A stretch of 64,000 nt of DNA from Clytia hemisphaerica (Eukaryota; Cnidaria; Hydrozoa; Leptothecata; Clytiidae), in assembly GCA_902728285.1 (NCBI GenBank), contig CACVBU010001153.1, forward strand, positions 1 to 64,000, read 5' to 3'. Below the pieces are notes generated by a model. It saw only the letters and a list, made by a program, of their open reading frames with translations, ran no database searches and was not told the origin of the DNA. Of this stretch, positions 15,001 to 28,373 are shown piece after piece (the first letter of the stretch is position 1; each line of letters begins with the position of its first letter). A program made the position numbers and the translations under genes.

Positions 15001-18000
15001 TGTGAACATAATGCTGTCAAAGAATGTCTTCAAAATCTTGTAGGAAGTGTCTCCTTGAATCTAGGTTAGTAGCAATCTTTTCTAGAGTGAACATAATGAT
15101 GTCAAAGAATGTCTCCAAAATCTTGTACGAAGTGTCTTCTTGAATCTAGGTTTGTAGCAATCTTTTGTAAGTGTGAACATAATGATGTCAAAGAATGTCT
15201 CCAAAATCTTGTACGAAGTGTCTTCTTGAATCTAGGTTAATAGCAATCTTTTCTAAGTGTGAACATAATGATGTCAAAGAATGTCTTCAAAATCTTGTAC
15301 GAAGTGTCTTCTTGAATCTAGGTTAATAGCAATCTTTTGTAAGTGTGAACATAATGATGTCAAAGAATGTCTCCAAAATCTTGTACGAAGTGTCTCCTTG
15401 AATCTAGGTTTGTAGCAATCTTTTGTAAGTGTGAATTTAATGATGTCAAAGAATGTCTCCAAAATCTTGTTAGAAGTGTCTCCTTGAATCTAGGTTACTA
15501 GCAATCTTTTGTAAGTGTGAACATAATGCTGTCAAAGAATGTCTTCAAAATCTTATACGAAGTGTTTTCTTGAATCTAGGTTAATAGCAATCTTTTCTAA
15601 GTGTGAAAATAATGATGTCAATGAATGTCTTCAGAATCTTGTACGAAGTGTCTCCTTGAATCTAGGTTAATAGCAATCTTTTCTAAGTGTGAACATAATG
15701 ATGTCAAAGAATGTCTCCAAAATCTTGTACGAAGTGTCTCCTTGAATCTAGGTTATAGCAATCTTTTCTAAGTGTGAACATAATGCTGTCAAAGAATGTC
15801 TTCAGAATCTTGTACGAAGTGTCTCCTTGAATCTAGGTTTGTAGCAATCTTTTGTAAGTGTGAACATAATGATGTCAAAGAATGTCTCCAAAATCTTATA
15901 CGAAGTGTCTCCTTGAATCTAGGTTTGTAGCAATCTTTTGTAAGTGTGAACATAATGATGTCAAAGAATGTATCCAAAATCTTGTACGAAGTGTCTCCTT
16001 GAATCTAGGTTAGTAGCAATCTTTTTGTAAGTGTGAACATAATGCTGTCAAAGAATGTCTTCAGAATCTTGTACGAAGTGTCTCCTTGAATCTAGGTTTG
16101 TAGCAATCTTTTGTAAGTGTGAACATAATGATGTCAAAGAATGTCTTCAGAATCTTGTACGAAGTGTTTCCTTGAATCTAGGTTAGTAGCAATATTTAGT
16201 AAGTGTGAACATAATGATGTCAAAGAATGTCTTCAGAATCTTGTACGAAGTGTTTCCTTGAATCTAGGTTAGTAGCAATCTTTTGTAAGTGTGAACAGAA
16301 TGCTGTCAATGAATGTCTCCAAAATCTTGTACGAAGTGTCTCCTTGAATCTAGGTTTGTAGCAATCTTTTGTAAGTGTGAACAGAATGCTGTCAAAGAAT
16401 GTCTTCAGAATCTTGTACGAAGTGTCTTCTTGAATCTAGGTTTATAGCAATCTTTTGTAAGTGTGAACATAATGATGTCAAAGAATGTCTCCAAAATCTT
16501 GTACGAAGTGTCTCCTTGAATCTAGGTTTGTAGCAATCTTTTGTAAGTGTGAATTTAATGATGTCAAAGAATGTCTCCAAAATCTTGTTAGAAGTGTCTC
16601 CTTGAATCTAGGTTAGTAGCAATCTTTTGTAAGTGTGAACATAATGCTGTCAAAGAATGTCTTCAAAATCTTTTACGAAGTGTCTCCTTGAATCTAGGTT
16701 AGTAGCAATCTTTTGTAAGTGTGAAGAGAATGATGTCAAAGAATGTCTCCGAAATCTTGTACGATGGGTCTCCTTGAATCTAGGTTAATAGCAATCTTTG
16801 TAAGTGTGAACATAATGCTGTCAAAGAATGTCTTCAAAATCTTGTAGGAAGTGTCTCCTTGAATCTAGGTTAGTAGCAATCTTTTCTAGTGTGAACATAA
16901 TGATGTCAAAGAATGTCTCCAAATCTTGTACGAAGTGTCTCCTTGAATCTAGGTTAACAGCAATCTTTACTAAGTGTGAACATAATGATGTCAAAGAATG
17001 TCTTCAAAATCTTGTACGAAGTGTCTTCTTGAATCTAGGTTAATAGCAATCTTTTGTAAGTGTGAACATAATGATGTCAAAGAATGTCTCCAAAATCTTG
17101 TACGAAGTGTCTCCTTGAATCTAGGTTTGTAGCAATCTTTTGTAAGTGTGAATTTAATGATGTCAAAGAATGTCTCCAAAATCTTGTTAGAAGTGTCTCC
17201 TTGAATCTAGGTTAGTAGCAATCTTTTGTAAGTGTGAACATAATGCTGTCAAAGAATGTCTTCAAAATCTTTTACGAAGTGTCTCCTTGAATCTAGGTTA
17301 GTAGCAATCTTTTGTAAGTGTGAAGAGAATGCTGTCAATGAATGTCTCTGAAATCTTGTACGATGGGTCTCCTTGAATCTAGGTTAATAGCAATCTTTTG
17401 TAAGTGTGAACATAATGCTGTCAAAGAATGTCTTCCAAAATCTTGTACGAAGTGTCTCCTTGAATCTAGGTTAGTAGCAATCTTTTGTAAGTGAACATAA
17501 TGATGTCAAAGAATGTCTCCAAAATCTTGTACGAAGTGTCTTCTTGAATCTAGGTTTGTAGCAATCTTTTGTAAGTGTGAACATAATGATGTCAAAGAAT
17601 GTCTCCAAAATCTTGTACGAAGTGTCTTCTTGAATCTAGGTTAATAGCAATCTTTTCTAAGTGTGAACATAATGATGTCAAAGAATGTCTTCAAAATCTT
17701 GTACGAAGTGTCTTCTTGAATCTAGGTTAATAGCAATCTTTTGTAAGTGTGAACATAATGATGTCAAAGAATGTCTCCAAAATCTTGTACGAAGTGTCTC
17801 CTTGAATCTAGGTTTGTAGCAATCTTTTGTAAGTGTGAATTTAATGATGTCAAAGAATGTCTCCAAATCTTGTTAGAAGTGTCTCCTTGAATCTAGGTTA
17901 CTAGCAATCTTTTGTAAGTGTGAACATAATGCTGTCAAAGAATGTCTTCAAAATCTTATACGAAGTGTTTTCTTGAATCTAGGTTAATAGCAATCTTTTC

Positions 18001-21000
18001 TAAGTGTGAAAATAATGATGTCAAAGAATGTCTTCAGAATCTTGTACGAAGTGTCTCCTTGAATCTAGGTTAATAGCAATCTTTTCTAAGTGTGAACATA
18101 ATGATGTCAAAGAATGTCTCCAAAATCTTGTACGAAGTGTCTCCTTGAATCTAGGTTAATAGCAATCTTTTCTAAGTGTGAACATAATGCTGTCAAAGAA
18201 TGTCTTCAGAATCTTGTACGAAGTGTCTCCTTGAATCTAGGTTTGTAGCAATCTTTTGTAAGTGTGAACATAATGATGTCAAAGAATGTCTCCAAAATCT
18301 TGTACAAAGTGTCTCCTTGAATCTAGGTTAGTAGCAATCTATTGTAAGTGTGAACAGAATACAGTCAAAGAATGTCTCCAAAATCTTGTACGAAGTGTCT
18401 CCTTGAATCTAGGTTAGTAGCAATCTTTTGTAAGTGTGAACATAATGATGTCAAAGAATGTCTCCAAAATCTTGTACGAAGTGTCTCCTTGAATCTAGGT
18501 TAGTAGCAATCTTTTGTAAGTGTGAACAGAATGCTGTCAATGAATGTCTCCAAAATCTTGTACGAAGTGTCTCCTTGAATCTAGGTTAATAGCAATCTTT
18601 TGTAGTGTGAACAGAATGCTGTCAAAGAATGTCTCCAAAATCTTGTACGAAGTGTCTCCTTGAATCTAGGTTAGTAGCAATCTTTTGTAAGTGTGAACAG
18701 AATGCTGTCAAAGAATGTCTCCAAAATCTTGTACGAAGTGTCCCTTGAATCTAGGTTAGTAGCAATCTTTTGTAAGTGTGAACAGAATGCTGTTAATGTC
18801 TCCAAATCTTGTACGAAGTGTCTCCTTGAATCTAGGTTTGTAGCAATCTTTTGTAAGTGTGAACATAATGATGTCAAAGAATGTATCCAAAATCTTGTAC
18901 GAAGTGTCTCCTTGAATCTAGGTTAGTAGCAATCTTTTGTAAGTGTGAACATAATGCTGTCAAAGAATGTCTTCAGAATCTTGTACGAAGTGTCTCCTTG
19001 AATCTAGGTTTGTAGCAATCTTTTGTAAGTGTGAACATAATGATGTCAAAGAATGTCTTCAGAATCTTGTACGAAGTGTTTCCTTGAATCTAGGTTAGTA
19101 GCAATATTTTGTAAGTGTGAACATAATGATGTCAAAGAATGTCTTCAGAATCTTGTACGAAGTGTTTCCTTGAATCTAGGTTAGTAGCAATCTTTTGTAA
19201 GTGTGAACAGAATGCTGTCAATGAATGTCTCCAAAATCTTGTACGAAGTGTCTCCTTGAATCTAGGTTAGTAGCAATCTTTTGTAAGTGTGAACATAATG
19301 CTGTCAAAGAATGTCTTCAAGATCTTGTACGAAGTGTCTCCTTGAATCTAGGTTTGTAGCAATCTTTTGTAAGTGTGAACAGAATGCTGTCAAAGAATGT
19401 CTTCAGAATCTTGTACGAAGTGTCTTCTTGAATCTAGGTTAATAGCAATCTTTTGTAAGTGTGAACATAATGATGTCAAAGAATGTCTCCAAAATCTTGT
19501 ACGAAGTGTCTCCTTGAATCTAGGTTTGTAGCAATCTTTTGTAAGTGTGAATTTAATGATGTCAAAGAATGTCTCCAAAATCTTGTTAGAAGTGTCTCCT
19601 TGAATCTAGGTTAGTAGCAATCTTTTGTAAGTGTGAACATAATGCTGTCAAAGAATGTCTTCAAAATCTTTTACGAAGTGTCTCCTTGAATCTAGGTTAG
19701 TAGCAATCTTTTGTAAGTGTGAAGAGAATGCTGTCAATGAATGTCTCCGAAATCTTGTACTATGGGTCTCCTTGAATCTAGGTTAATAGCAATCTTTTGT
19801 AAGTGTGAACATAATGCTGTCAAAGAATGTCTTCAAAATCTTGTAGGAAGTGTCTCCTTGAATCTAGGTTAGTAGCAATCTTTTCTAGAGTGAACATAAT
19901 GATGTCAAAGAATGTCTCCAAAATCTTGTACGAAGTGTCTCCTTGAATCTAGGTTAACAGCAATCTTTGTAAGTGTGAACATAATGATGTCAAAGAATGT
20001 CTTCAAAATCTTGTACGAAGTGTCTTCTTGAATCTAGGTTAATAGCAATCTTTGTGTAAGTGTGAACATAATGATGTCAAAGAATGTCTCCAAAATCTTG
20101 TACGAAGTGTCTCCTTGAATCTAGGTTTGTAGCAATCTTTTTGTAAGTGTGAATTTAATGATGTCAAAGAATGTCTCCAAAATCTTGTTAGAAGTGTCTC
20201 CTTGAATCTAGGTTAGTAGCAATCTTTTGTAAGTGTGAACATAATGCTGTCAAAGAATGTCTTCAAAATCTTTTACGAAGTGTCTCCTTGAATCTAGGTT
20301 AGTAGCAATCTTTTGTAAGTGTGAAGAGAATGCTGTCAATGAATGTCTCCGAAATCTTGTACTATGGGTCTCCTTGAATCTAGGTTAATAGCAATCTTTT
20401 GTAAGTGTGAACATAATGCTGTCAAAGAATGTCTTCAAATCTTGTAGGAAGTGTCTCCTTGAATCTAGGTTAGTAGCAATCTTTTCTAGTGTGAACATAA
20501 TGATGTCAAAGAATGTCTCCAAAATCTTGTACGAAGTGTCTTCTTGAATCTAGGTTTGTAGCAATCTTTTGTAAGTGTGAACATAATGATGTCAAAGAAT
20601 GTCTCCAAAATCTTGTACGAAGTGTCTTCTTGAATCTAGGTTAATAGCAATCTTTTCTAAGTGTGAACATAATGGTGTCAAAGAATGTCTCCAAAATCTT
20701 GTACGAAGTGTTTCCTTGAATCTAGGTTTGTAGCAATCTTTTGTAAGTGTGAACATAATGATGTCAAAGAATGTCTTCAAAATCTTGTACGAAGTGTCTT
20801 CCTTGAATCTAGGTTATAGCAATCTTTTGTAAGTGTGAAATAATGATGTCAATGAATGTCTTCAAAATCTTGTACGAAGTGTCTCCTTGAATCTAGGTTA
20901 ATAGCAATCTTTTGTAAGTGTGAACATAATGCTGTCAAAGAATGTCTCCAAAATCTTGTACGAAGTGTCTCCTTGAATCTAGGTTAATAGCAATCTTTTC

Positions 21001-24000
21001 TAAGTGTGAACATAATGCTGTCAAAGAATGTCTTCAGAATCTTGTACGAAGTGTCTCCTTGAATCTAGGTTTGTAGCAATCTTTTTTAAGTGTGAACATA
21101 ATGATGTCAAAGAATGTCTTCAGAATCTTGTACGAAGTGTCTCCTTGAATCTAGGTTAGTAGCAATCTTTTGTAAGTGTGAACATAATGCTGTCAAAGAA
21201 TGTCTTCAGAATCTTGTACGAAGTGTCTCCTTGAATCTAGGTTAGTAGCAATCTTTTGTAAGTGTGAACATAATGCTGTCAAAGAATGTCTTCAAAATCT
21301 TGTACGAAGTGTCTCCTTGAATCTAGGTTAGTAGCAATCTTTTGTAAGTGTGAACATAATGATGTCAATGAATGTCTCCAAAATCTTGTACGAAGTGTCT
21401 TCTTGAATCTAGGTTAGTAGCAATCTTTTGTAAGTGTGAACATAATGCTGTCAAAGAATGTCTTCAAAATCTTGTACGAAGTGTCTCCTTGAATCTAGGT
21501 TTGTAGCAATCTTTTGTAAGTGTGAATTTAATGATGTCAAAGAATGTCTCCAAAATCTTGTACGAAGTGTCTCCTTGAATCTAGGTTAGTAGCAATCTTT
21601 TGTAAGTGTGAACATAATGCTGTCAAAGAATGTCTTCAAAATCTTTTACGAAGTGTCTCCTTGAATCTAGGTTAGTAGCAATCTTTTGTAAGTGTGAAGA
21701 GAATGCTGTCAATGAATGTCTCCGAAATCTTGTACTATGGGTCTCCTTGAATCTAGGTTATAGCAATCTTTTGTAAGTGTGAACATAATGCTGTCAAAGA
21801 ATGTCTTCAAATCTTGTAGGAAGTGTCTCCTTGAATCTAGGTTAGTAGCAATTTTTTCTAGAGTGAACATAATGATGTCAAAGAATGTCTCCAAAATCTT
21901 GTACGAAGTGTCTTCTTGAATCTAGGTTTGTAGCAATCTTTTGTAAGTGTGAACATAATGATGTCAAAGAATGTCTCCAAAATCTTGTACGAAGTGTCTT
22001 CTTGAATCTAGGTTAATAGCAATCTTTTCTAAGTGTGAACATAACGATGTCAAAGAATGTCTCCAAAATCTTGTACGAAGTGTTTCCTTGAATCTAGGTT
22101 TGTAGCAATCTTTTGTAAGTGTGAACATAATGATGTCAAAGAATGTCTTCAAAATCTTATACGAAGTGTTTTTCTTGAATCTAGGTTAATAGCAATCTTT
22201 TGTAAGTGTGAAAATAATGATGTCAATGAATGTCTTCAGAATCTTGTACGAAGTGTCTCCTTGAATCTAGGTTAATAGCAATCTTTTCTAAGTGTGAACA
22301 TAATGATGTCAAAGAATGTCTCCAAAATCTTGTACGAAGTGTCTCCTTGAATCTAGGTTAATAGCAATCTTTTCTAAGTGTGAACATAATGCTGTCAAAG
22401 AATGTCTTCAGAATCTTGTACGAAGTGTCTCCTTGAATCTAGGTTTGTAGCAATCTTTTGTAAGTGTGAACATAATGATGTCAAAGAATGTCTTCAGAAT
22501 CTTGTACGAAGTGTCTCCTTGAATATAGGTTTGTAGCAATCTTTTGTAAGTGTGAACATAATGATGTCAAAGAATGTCTTCAAAATCTTGTACGAAGTGT
22601 CTCCTTGAATCTAGGTTAATAGCAATCTTTTGTAAGTGTGAACATAATGCTGTCAAAGTAGGTCTTCAAAATCTTGTAGGAAGTGTCTCCTTGAATCTAG
22701 GTTAGTAGCAATCTTTTCTAGTGTGAACATAATGATGTCAATGAATGTCTCCAAAATCTTGTACGAAGTGTCTTCTTGAATCTAGGTTTGTAGCAATCTT
22801 TTGTAAGTGTGAACATAATGATGTCAAAGAATGTCTTCAAAATCTTGTACGAAGTGTCTCCTTGAATCTAGGTTTGTAGCAATCTTTTGTAAGTGTGAAC
22901 ATAATGATGTCAAAGAATGTCTTCAGAATCTTGTACGAAGTGTCTCCTTGAATCTAGGTTTGTAGCAATATTTTGTAAGTGTGAACATAATGATGTCAAA
23001 GAATGTCTTCAAAATCTTATACGAAGTGTTTTCTTGAATCTAGGTTAATAGCAATCTTTTCTAAGTGTGAAAATAATGATGTCAATGAATGTCTTCAGAA
23101 TCTTGTACGAAGTGTCTCCTTGAATCTAGGTTAATAGCAATCTTTTCTAAGTGTGAACATAATGATGTCAAAGAATGTCTCCAAAATCTTGTACGAAGTG
23201 TCTCCTTGAATCTAGGTTAATAGCAATCTTTTCTAAGTGTGAACATAATGCTGTCAAAGAATGTCTTCAGAATCTTGTACGAAGTGTCTCCTTGAATCTA
23301 GGTTTGTAGCAATCTTTTGTAAGTGTGAACATAATGATGTCAAAGAATGTCTTCAGAATCTTGTACGAAGTGTCTCCTTGAATATAGGTTTGTAGCAATC
23401 TTTTGTAAGTGTGAACATAATGATGTCAAAGAATGTCTTCAAAATCTTGTACGAAGTGTCTCCTTGAATCTAGGTTAATAGCAATCTTTTGTAAGGGTGA
23501 ACATAATGCTGTCAAAGTAGGTCTTCAAAATCTTGTAGGAAGTGTCTCCTTGAATCTAGGTTAGTAGCAATCTTTTCTAGTGTGAACATAATGATGTCAA
23601 TGAATGTCTCCAAAATCTTGTACGAAGTGTCTTCTTGAATCTAGGTTTGTAGCAATCTTTTGTAAGTGTGAACATAATGATGTCAAAGAATGTCTTCAAA
23701 ATCTTGTACGAAGTGTCTCCTTGAATCTAGGTTTGTAGCAATCTTTTGTAAGTGTGAATTTAATGATGTCAAAGAATGTCTCCAAAATCTTGTACGAAGT
23801 GTCTCCTTGAATCTAGGTTAGTAGCAATCTTTTGTAAGTGTGAACATAATGCTGTCAAAGAATGTCTTCAAAATCTTTTACGAAGTGTCTCCTTGAATCT
23901 AGGTTAGTAGCAATCTTTTGTAAGTGTGAAGAGAATGCTGTCAATGAATGTCTCCGAAATCTTGTACTATGGGTCTCCTTGAATCTAGGTTAATAGCAAT

Positions 24001-25440
24001 CTTTTGTAAGTGTGAACATAATGCTGTCAAAGAATGTCTTCAAAATCTTGTAGGAAGTGTCTCCTTGAATCTAGGTTAGTAGCAATTTTTTCTAGAGTGA
24101 ACATAATGATGTCAAAGAATGTCTCCAAAATCTTGTACGAAGTGTCTTCTTGAATCTAGGTTTGTAGCAATCTTTTGTAAGTGTGAGCATAATGATGTCA
24201 AAGAATGTCTCCAAAATCTTGTACGAAGTGTCTTCTTGAATCTAGGTTAATAGCAATCTTTTCTAAGTGTGAACATAATGATGTCAAAGAATGTCTCCAA
24301 AATCTTGTACGAAGTGTTTCCTTGAATCTAGGTTTGTAGCAATCTTTTGTAAGTGTGAACATAATGATGTCAAAGAATGTCTTCAAAATCTTATACGAAG
24401 TGTTTTCTTGAATCTAGGTTAATAGCAATCTTTTCTAAGTGTGAAAATAATGATGTCAATGAATGTCTTCAGAATCTTGTACGAAGTGTCTCCTTGAATC
24501 TAGGTTAATAGCAATCTTTTCTAAGTGTGAACATAATGATGTCAAAGAATGTCTCCAAAATCTTGTACGAAGTGTCTCCTTGAATCTAGGTTAATAGCAA
24601 TCTTTTCTAAGTGTGAACATAATGCTGTCAAAGAATGTCTTCAGAATCTTGTACGAAGTGTCTCCTTGAATCTAGGTTTGTAGCAATCTTTTGTAAGTGT
24701 GAACATAATGATGTCAAAGAATGTCTCCAAAATCTTATACGAAGTGTCTCCTTGAATCTAGGTTAGTAGCAATCTTTTCTAGTGTGAACATAATGATGTC
24801 AATGAATGTCTCCAAAATCTTGTACGAAGTGTCTTCTTGAATCTAGGTTTGTAGCAATCTTTTGTAAGTGTGAACATAATGATGTCAAAGAATGTCTTCA
24901 AAATCTTGTACGAAGTGTCTCCTTGAATCTAGGTTTGTAGCAATCTTTTGTAAGTGTGAACATAATGATGTCAAAGAATGTCTTCAGAATCTTGTACGAA
25001 GTGTCTCCTTGAATCTAGGTTTGTAGCAATCTTTTGTAAGTGTGAACATAATTCTGTCAAAGAATGTCTCCAAAATCTTGTACGAAGTGTCCCTTTGAAT
25101 CTAGGTTAGTAGCAATCTTTTGTAAGTGTGAACAGAATGCTGTTAATGTCTCCAAAATCTTGTACGAAGTGTCTCCTTGAATCTAGGTTTGTAGCAATCT
25201 TTTGTAAGTGTGAACATAATGCTGTCAAAGAATGTCTCCAAAATCTTGTACGAAGTGTCTCCTTGAATCTAGGTTAGTAGCAATCTTTTGTAAGTGTGAA
25301 CATAATGATGTCAAAGAATGTCTCCAAAATCTTGTACGAAGTGTCTCCTTGAATCTAGGTTAGTAGCAATCATTTGTAAGTGTGAACATAATGATGTCAA
25401 AGAATGTCTCCAAAATCTTGTACCAAGAGTCTCCTTGAAT
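1..25440. repeat. 86-bp tandem satellite array
   Basis: A head-to-tail array fills the first 25.4 kb and starts before the window. The monomer is 86 bp: words such as gtacgaagtgtctc, gaatctaggtt and gtaagtgtgaac recur every 86 bp. At this length the array holds about 295 monomers. Common variants are gatgtcaaag or gctgtcaaag at the monomer start, ctccaaaa or cttcagaa in the middle, and gttagtagc, gttaatagc or gtttgtagc near the end. There is one CpG and usually one GTAC per monomer. Because 86 is not a multiple of 3, open frames of about 62 codons recur on the minus strand; they come from the repeat and are not genes. No gene, promoter or transposon interrupts the array. It could be centromeric, pericentromeric or an expanded intronic or intergenic satellite; the sequence does not decide. 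Confidence 0.97.
948..16690. repeat. Higher-order repeat, about 5.75 kb (about 67 monomers)
   Basis: Diagnostic monomer variants return at a fixed offset of 5754 bp. Examples are gtactatgggtctcc at 8601 and 14355 and at 9201 and 14955, caatattttgtaag near 8032 and 13786, caatatttagtaag near 10437 and 16191, and cctttgaatc near 7671 and 13425. Positions 6.69-10.93 kb and 12.44-16.69 kb agree almost base for base. A more diverged copy starts near 0.95 kb at an offset of 5738-5751 bp. Within the unit, shorter blocks of about 600 bp (7 monomers) also recur. The order breaks down near 16.7 kb, where a shuffled set of variants begins, including an 858-bp (10-monomer) duplication near 22.66 and 23.52 kb. 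Confidence 0.85.
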
Positions 25441-25666
25441 CTATAGAAATATGTTCTAAATGTGAACAATAGTTACACCCCTGTGTCACAGACCCGGTGG
25501 GATCCTTCCCCACTGGAAAACTTTGCCAAAATTTCGTCCACTGTGGGAAAAATAACCTACAATTTCGATCCAACTGGAAAATTGACTTTTAGTATAAATT
25601 TAATCTCCATTCAATGGAAAAAGTTGCAATCCAAAAGTATCTCAATTAAATTTTTTACCTGAGAAT
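25441..25666. other. Satellite edge and short unique stretch
   Basis: The last monomer decays after 25,430: the usual gaatctaggtt becomes gaatctatag, followed by a degenerate half monomer. About 200 bp of AT-rich sequence without recognisable genes follows, up to the retroelement. I see no splice sites or RNA gene here. Confidence 0.6.
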
Positions 25667-25678
25667 GATTTCTATTGA
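25667..25678. repeat. Target-site duplication, left copy
   Basis: The word gatttctattga directly abuts the outer end of the left Penelope arm and is repeated exactly at 28967-28978 beyond the right arm. Confidence 0.7.
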
Positions 25679-25713
25679 TTATTATTCAAAAAACATTTCA
25701 ACAAATATTTTTC

Positions 25714-25757
25714 AGCATAAGCTTTTCGTTTTATTAAAAAACATCATCAGTGCATAT
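25714..25757 (-). ncRNA. Hammerhead-like core in Penelope terminus (left arm)
   Basis: On the minus strand the order is CTGATGA, a short hairpin GTTTT/AAAAC, then GAAA and a small hairpin AGC-TTAT-GCT. This matches the layout of a type I hammerhead core, which is known from Penelope-like elements. Two deviations weaken it. One extra T follows CTGATGA before the helix II G-C pair, and the base after the helix III hairpin is G where U16.1 is expected. A long stem I partner is not visible nearby. It could be a decayed or coincidental motif. Confidence 0.3.
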
Positions 25758-25866
25758 ACAAGTAAAACGTTCAAAATAAAATGTTATCAAATTTATAAAA
25801 AAGCTAAAAGTAGAGATAATTGCACTAATACTCATGAGAATATACAAGGTATTGTTGCAAATATCT

Positions 25867-27311
25867 CTAGGTAATTCCATGTCTAAAAAGTTGTAAAATT
25901 TTCGTTTCAATTTGATTGTTTAATGACGGGTTTTTAATTGCTATTATTGAAGCTTCAAGATTCTTTCTCTCTCGGGTATGCTTTGGAGCTGATGAGAGAA
26001 TTCTCCAAGTAAATGCGTGATCATTGTTACTTTTTAAGTGTTTTGACGGTTCAGATTTTCCGTTTGATGAATCATGCTCGGCCCATCTAATTTCAACATT
26101 TCGAACAGTTTCCCCCACATATGTCTCACCACAGCTGCATTCGCCGAAATAAATTTTACAAGATGGGTGAGGATTTTGACTTTTGACTTTAAACAAACTT
26201 TTAACTTTCCTTGTTTGCCATTTTATCATGAGGCGAAATTTTTCATTTGTGAAGCTGTGAAACTTTTCCATAAACTTTTTCAAAAGTTCTTCATTTTTCT
26301 GGCAGAACGGAATGTTTACGGAAACAAACTTTTTGGGTAATTCGAACAGGTTTTCGGGTATGATCATATCATTCTGCTCTTTTTCATGAAAAATCTTAAC
26401 AACACTTGCTACAAATCTTGAAGGGAAACCAGCTCTTTCAAACTTATCAACTACAATTTCCTTTTCCATTGAAAAATCTGATGCAATATTCTTTGTTCGA
26501 TGTAGGTCAACATTCACAGCATTTCGCTTGAACTTTTTGGGAATTTTTGATGACCAATGGACTGGAACCTTTTTATCACTCCGAAATACTGATGTGCTAA
26601 TTTCGCCATTTTCATACGTTAATTTGGTGTCAAGGGATTTTTCGGGTTTCACTTCAACTGTGAACTTGATATTTGGATGATAGTTATTCAGACTCTCGAG
26701 AAGGGTATCCGGTTCATCTTTATGTCGTTTGATTATTAAATCATCGACAAACCTTTTGTAAAACTCTGGTTCGGTAGGGGTTATGACATCTTTTTCCAAC
26801 TTTGTCATGTAAATGTATCGAAAGTAACTGACAATGGACCACCCATAGTGCAGCCATCGATCTGTTTGTAAAATTTGTCGTTGAACATAAAAAGACTATC
26901 AGTGGATAATTTTAGAAGTAAACGCTTGAAAACTGTTTTTGAAGCAATTGGTTTGAATTTCTTTCTATTGTAGATTTTGTCAATAATATAATCGATAGTT
27001 GGACGTACCGGAACATTTGTAAATAGACTTTCAACATCGTACGAAACAAACTCCTCCGAATCATTCAATCGCGGTAAATTTCTTATCATTGAAGGGAATT
27101 TTTGAGTGTTTTTGATCACGTAGTCATTTTCGTCAACCAAAGGTTTTAAGTAGTTTGCGATAACTTGAGACGCGTTGTATGTTGCAGTACCAACTTGAGC
27201 GATAATAGGACGAAACTTCAAGTCGTTTACGTTGATTTCCGTATTGCTTTTGAACTTATGCGTTTTTCCTAATCCATACAATTGCGCTGGTTGATTTGAT
27301 GACGGTATCAT
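25867..27311 (-). pseudogene. Penelope-like RT plus GIY-YIG endonuclease, frameshifted
   Basis: Read on the minus strand from 27311, the first frame (168 codons) has RT motifs YGLGKTHK, FRPI, YDVESLFTNVP and DGCTMGGPLS and stops at 26805. The second frame (313 codons, 26808-25867) continues with MTKLE, the catalytic YKRFVDD, then a basic linker, a CxC cysteine pair (GECSCGE) and the GIY-YIG-like block ETYVGETVRNVEIRWAEH. A one-base shift between motif B and motif C, around 26805-26825, separates the two frames. The start near 27311 lacks the N-terminal part of a full element, so the copy is also 5'-truncated. The protein would reverse-transcribe the element RNA and nick DNA. This copy cannot make a complete one without frameshifting. 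Confidence 0.9.
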
Positions 27312-27345
27312 GTCTTTATTTTTCTCAAACTTTTAAAAAAAGTTT

Positions 27346-28263
27346 GTCATAACCCCTACCGAACCAGAGTTTTACAAAAGGTTTGTCGATGATTCAATAA
27401 CCAAACGACATAAAGATGAACCGGATACCCTTCTCGAGAGTCTGAATAACTATCACCCAAATATCAAGTTCACAGTTGAAGAGAAACCCGAAAAATTCCT
27501 TGACACCAAATTAACGTATGAAAATGGCGAAATTAGCACATCAGTATTTCGGAGTGATAAAAAGGTTCCAGTCCATTGGTCATCAAAAATTCCCAAAAAG
27601 TTCAAGCGAAATGCTGTGAATGTTGACCTACATCGAACAAAGAATATTGCATCAGATTTTTCAATGGAAAAGGAAATTGTAGTTGATAAGTTTGAAAGAG
27701 CTGGTTTCCCTTCAAGATTTGTAGCAAGTGTTGTTAAGATTTTTCATGAAAAAGAGCAGAATGATATGATCATACCCGAAAACCTGTTCGAATTACCCAA
27801 AAAGTTTTTTTCCGTAAACATTCCGTTCTGCCAGAAAAATGAAGAACTTTTGAAAAAGTTTATGGAAAAGTTTCACAGCTTCACAAATGAAAAATTTCGC
27901 CTCATGATAAAATGGCAAACAAGGAAAGTTAAAGTTTGTTTAAAGTCAAAGTCAAAATCCTCACCCATCTTGTAAAATTATTTCGGCGAATGCAGCTGTG
28001 GTGAGACATATGTGGGGGAAACTGTTCGAAATGTTGAAATTAGATGGGCCGAGCATGATTCATCAAACGGAAAATCTGAACCGTCAAAACACTTAAAAAG
28101 TAACAATGATCACGCATTTACTTGGAGAATTCTCTCATCAGCTCCAAAGCATACCCGAGAGAGAAAGAATCTTGAAGCTTCAATAATAGCAATTAAAAAC
28201 CCGTCATTAAACAATCAAATTGAAACGAAAATTTTACAACTTTTTAGACATGGAATTACCTAG
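27346..28263 (+). pseudogene. Second, inverted Penelope RT C-terminus and GIY-YIG
   Basis: This is the inverted partner of 25867-26788. The frame is open from 27346 (motif C as RFVDDS) to 27975, then a shift near 27945-27975 ends it. The GIY-YIG block resumes in another frame at 28012-28263. Codon changes relative to the left arm include LI to SI after VDD and VKPEKSL to EKPEKFL. It lacks the RT fingers and palm motifs A and B, so it is a truncated non-functional copy. Confidence 0.88.
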
Positions 28264-28373
28264 AGATATTTGCAACAATACCTTGTATATTCTCATGAGT
28301 ATTAGTGCAATTATCTCTACTTTTAGCTTTTTTATAAATTTGATAACATTTTATTTTGAACGTTTTACTTGTA

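Noticed and set aside
862-25440. Many 62-codon minus-strand ORFs starting METFF or MKTFF
   Set aside because: They recur with the 86-bp satellite in three alternating frames, have no independent coding signal and end wherever a monomer indel or stop variant falls.
1-25440. A CRISPR-like array
   Set aside because: Whole 86-bp monomers repeat without unique spacers, in an animal genome, with no cas genes.
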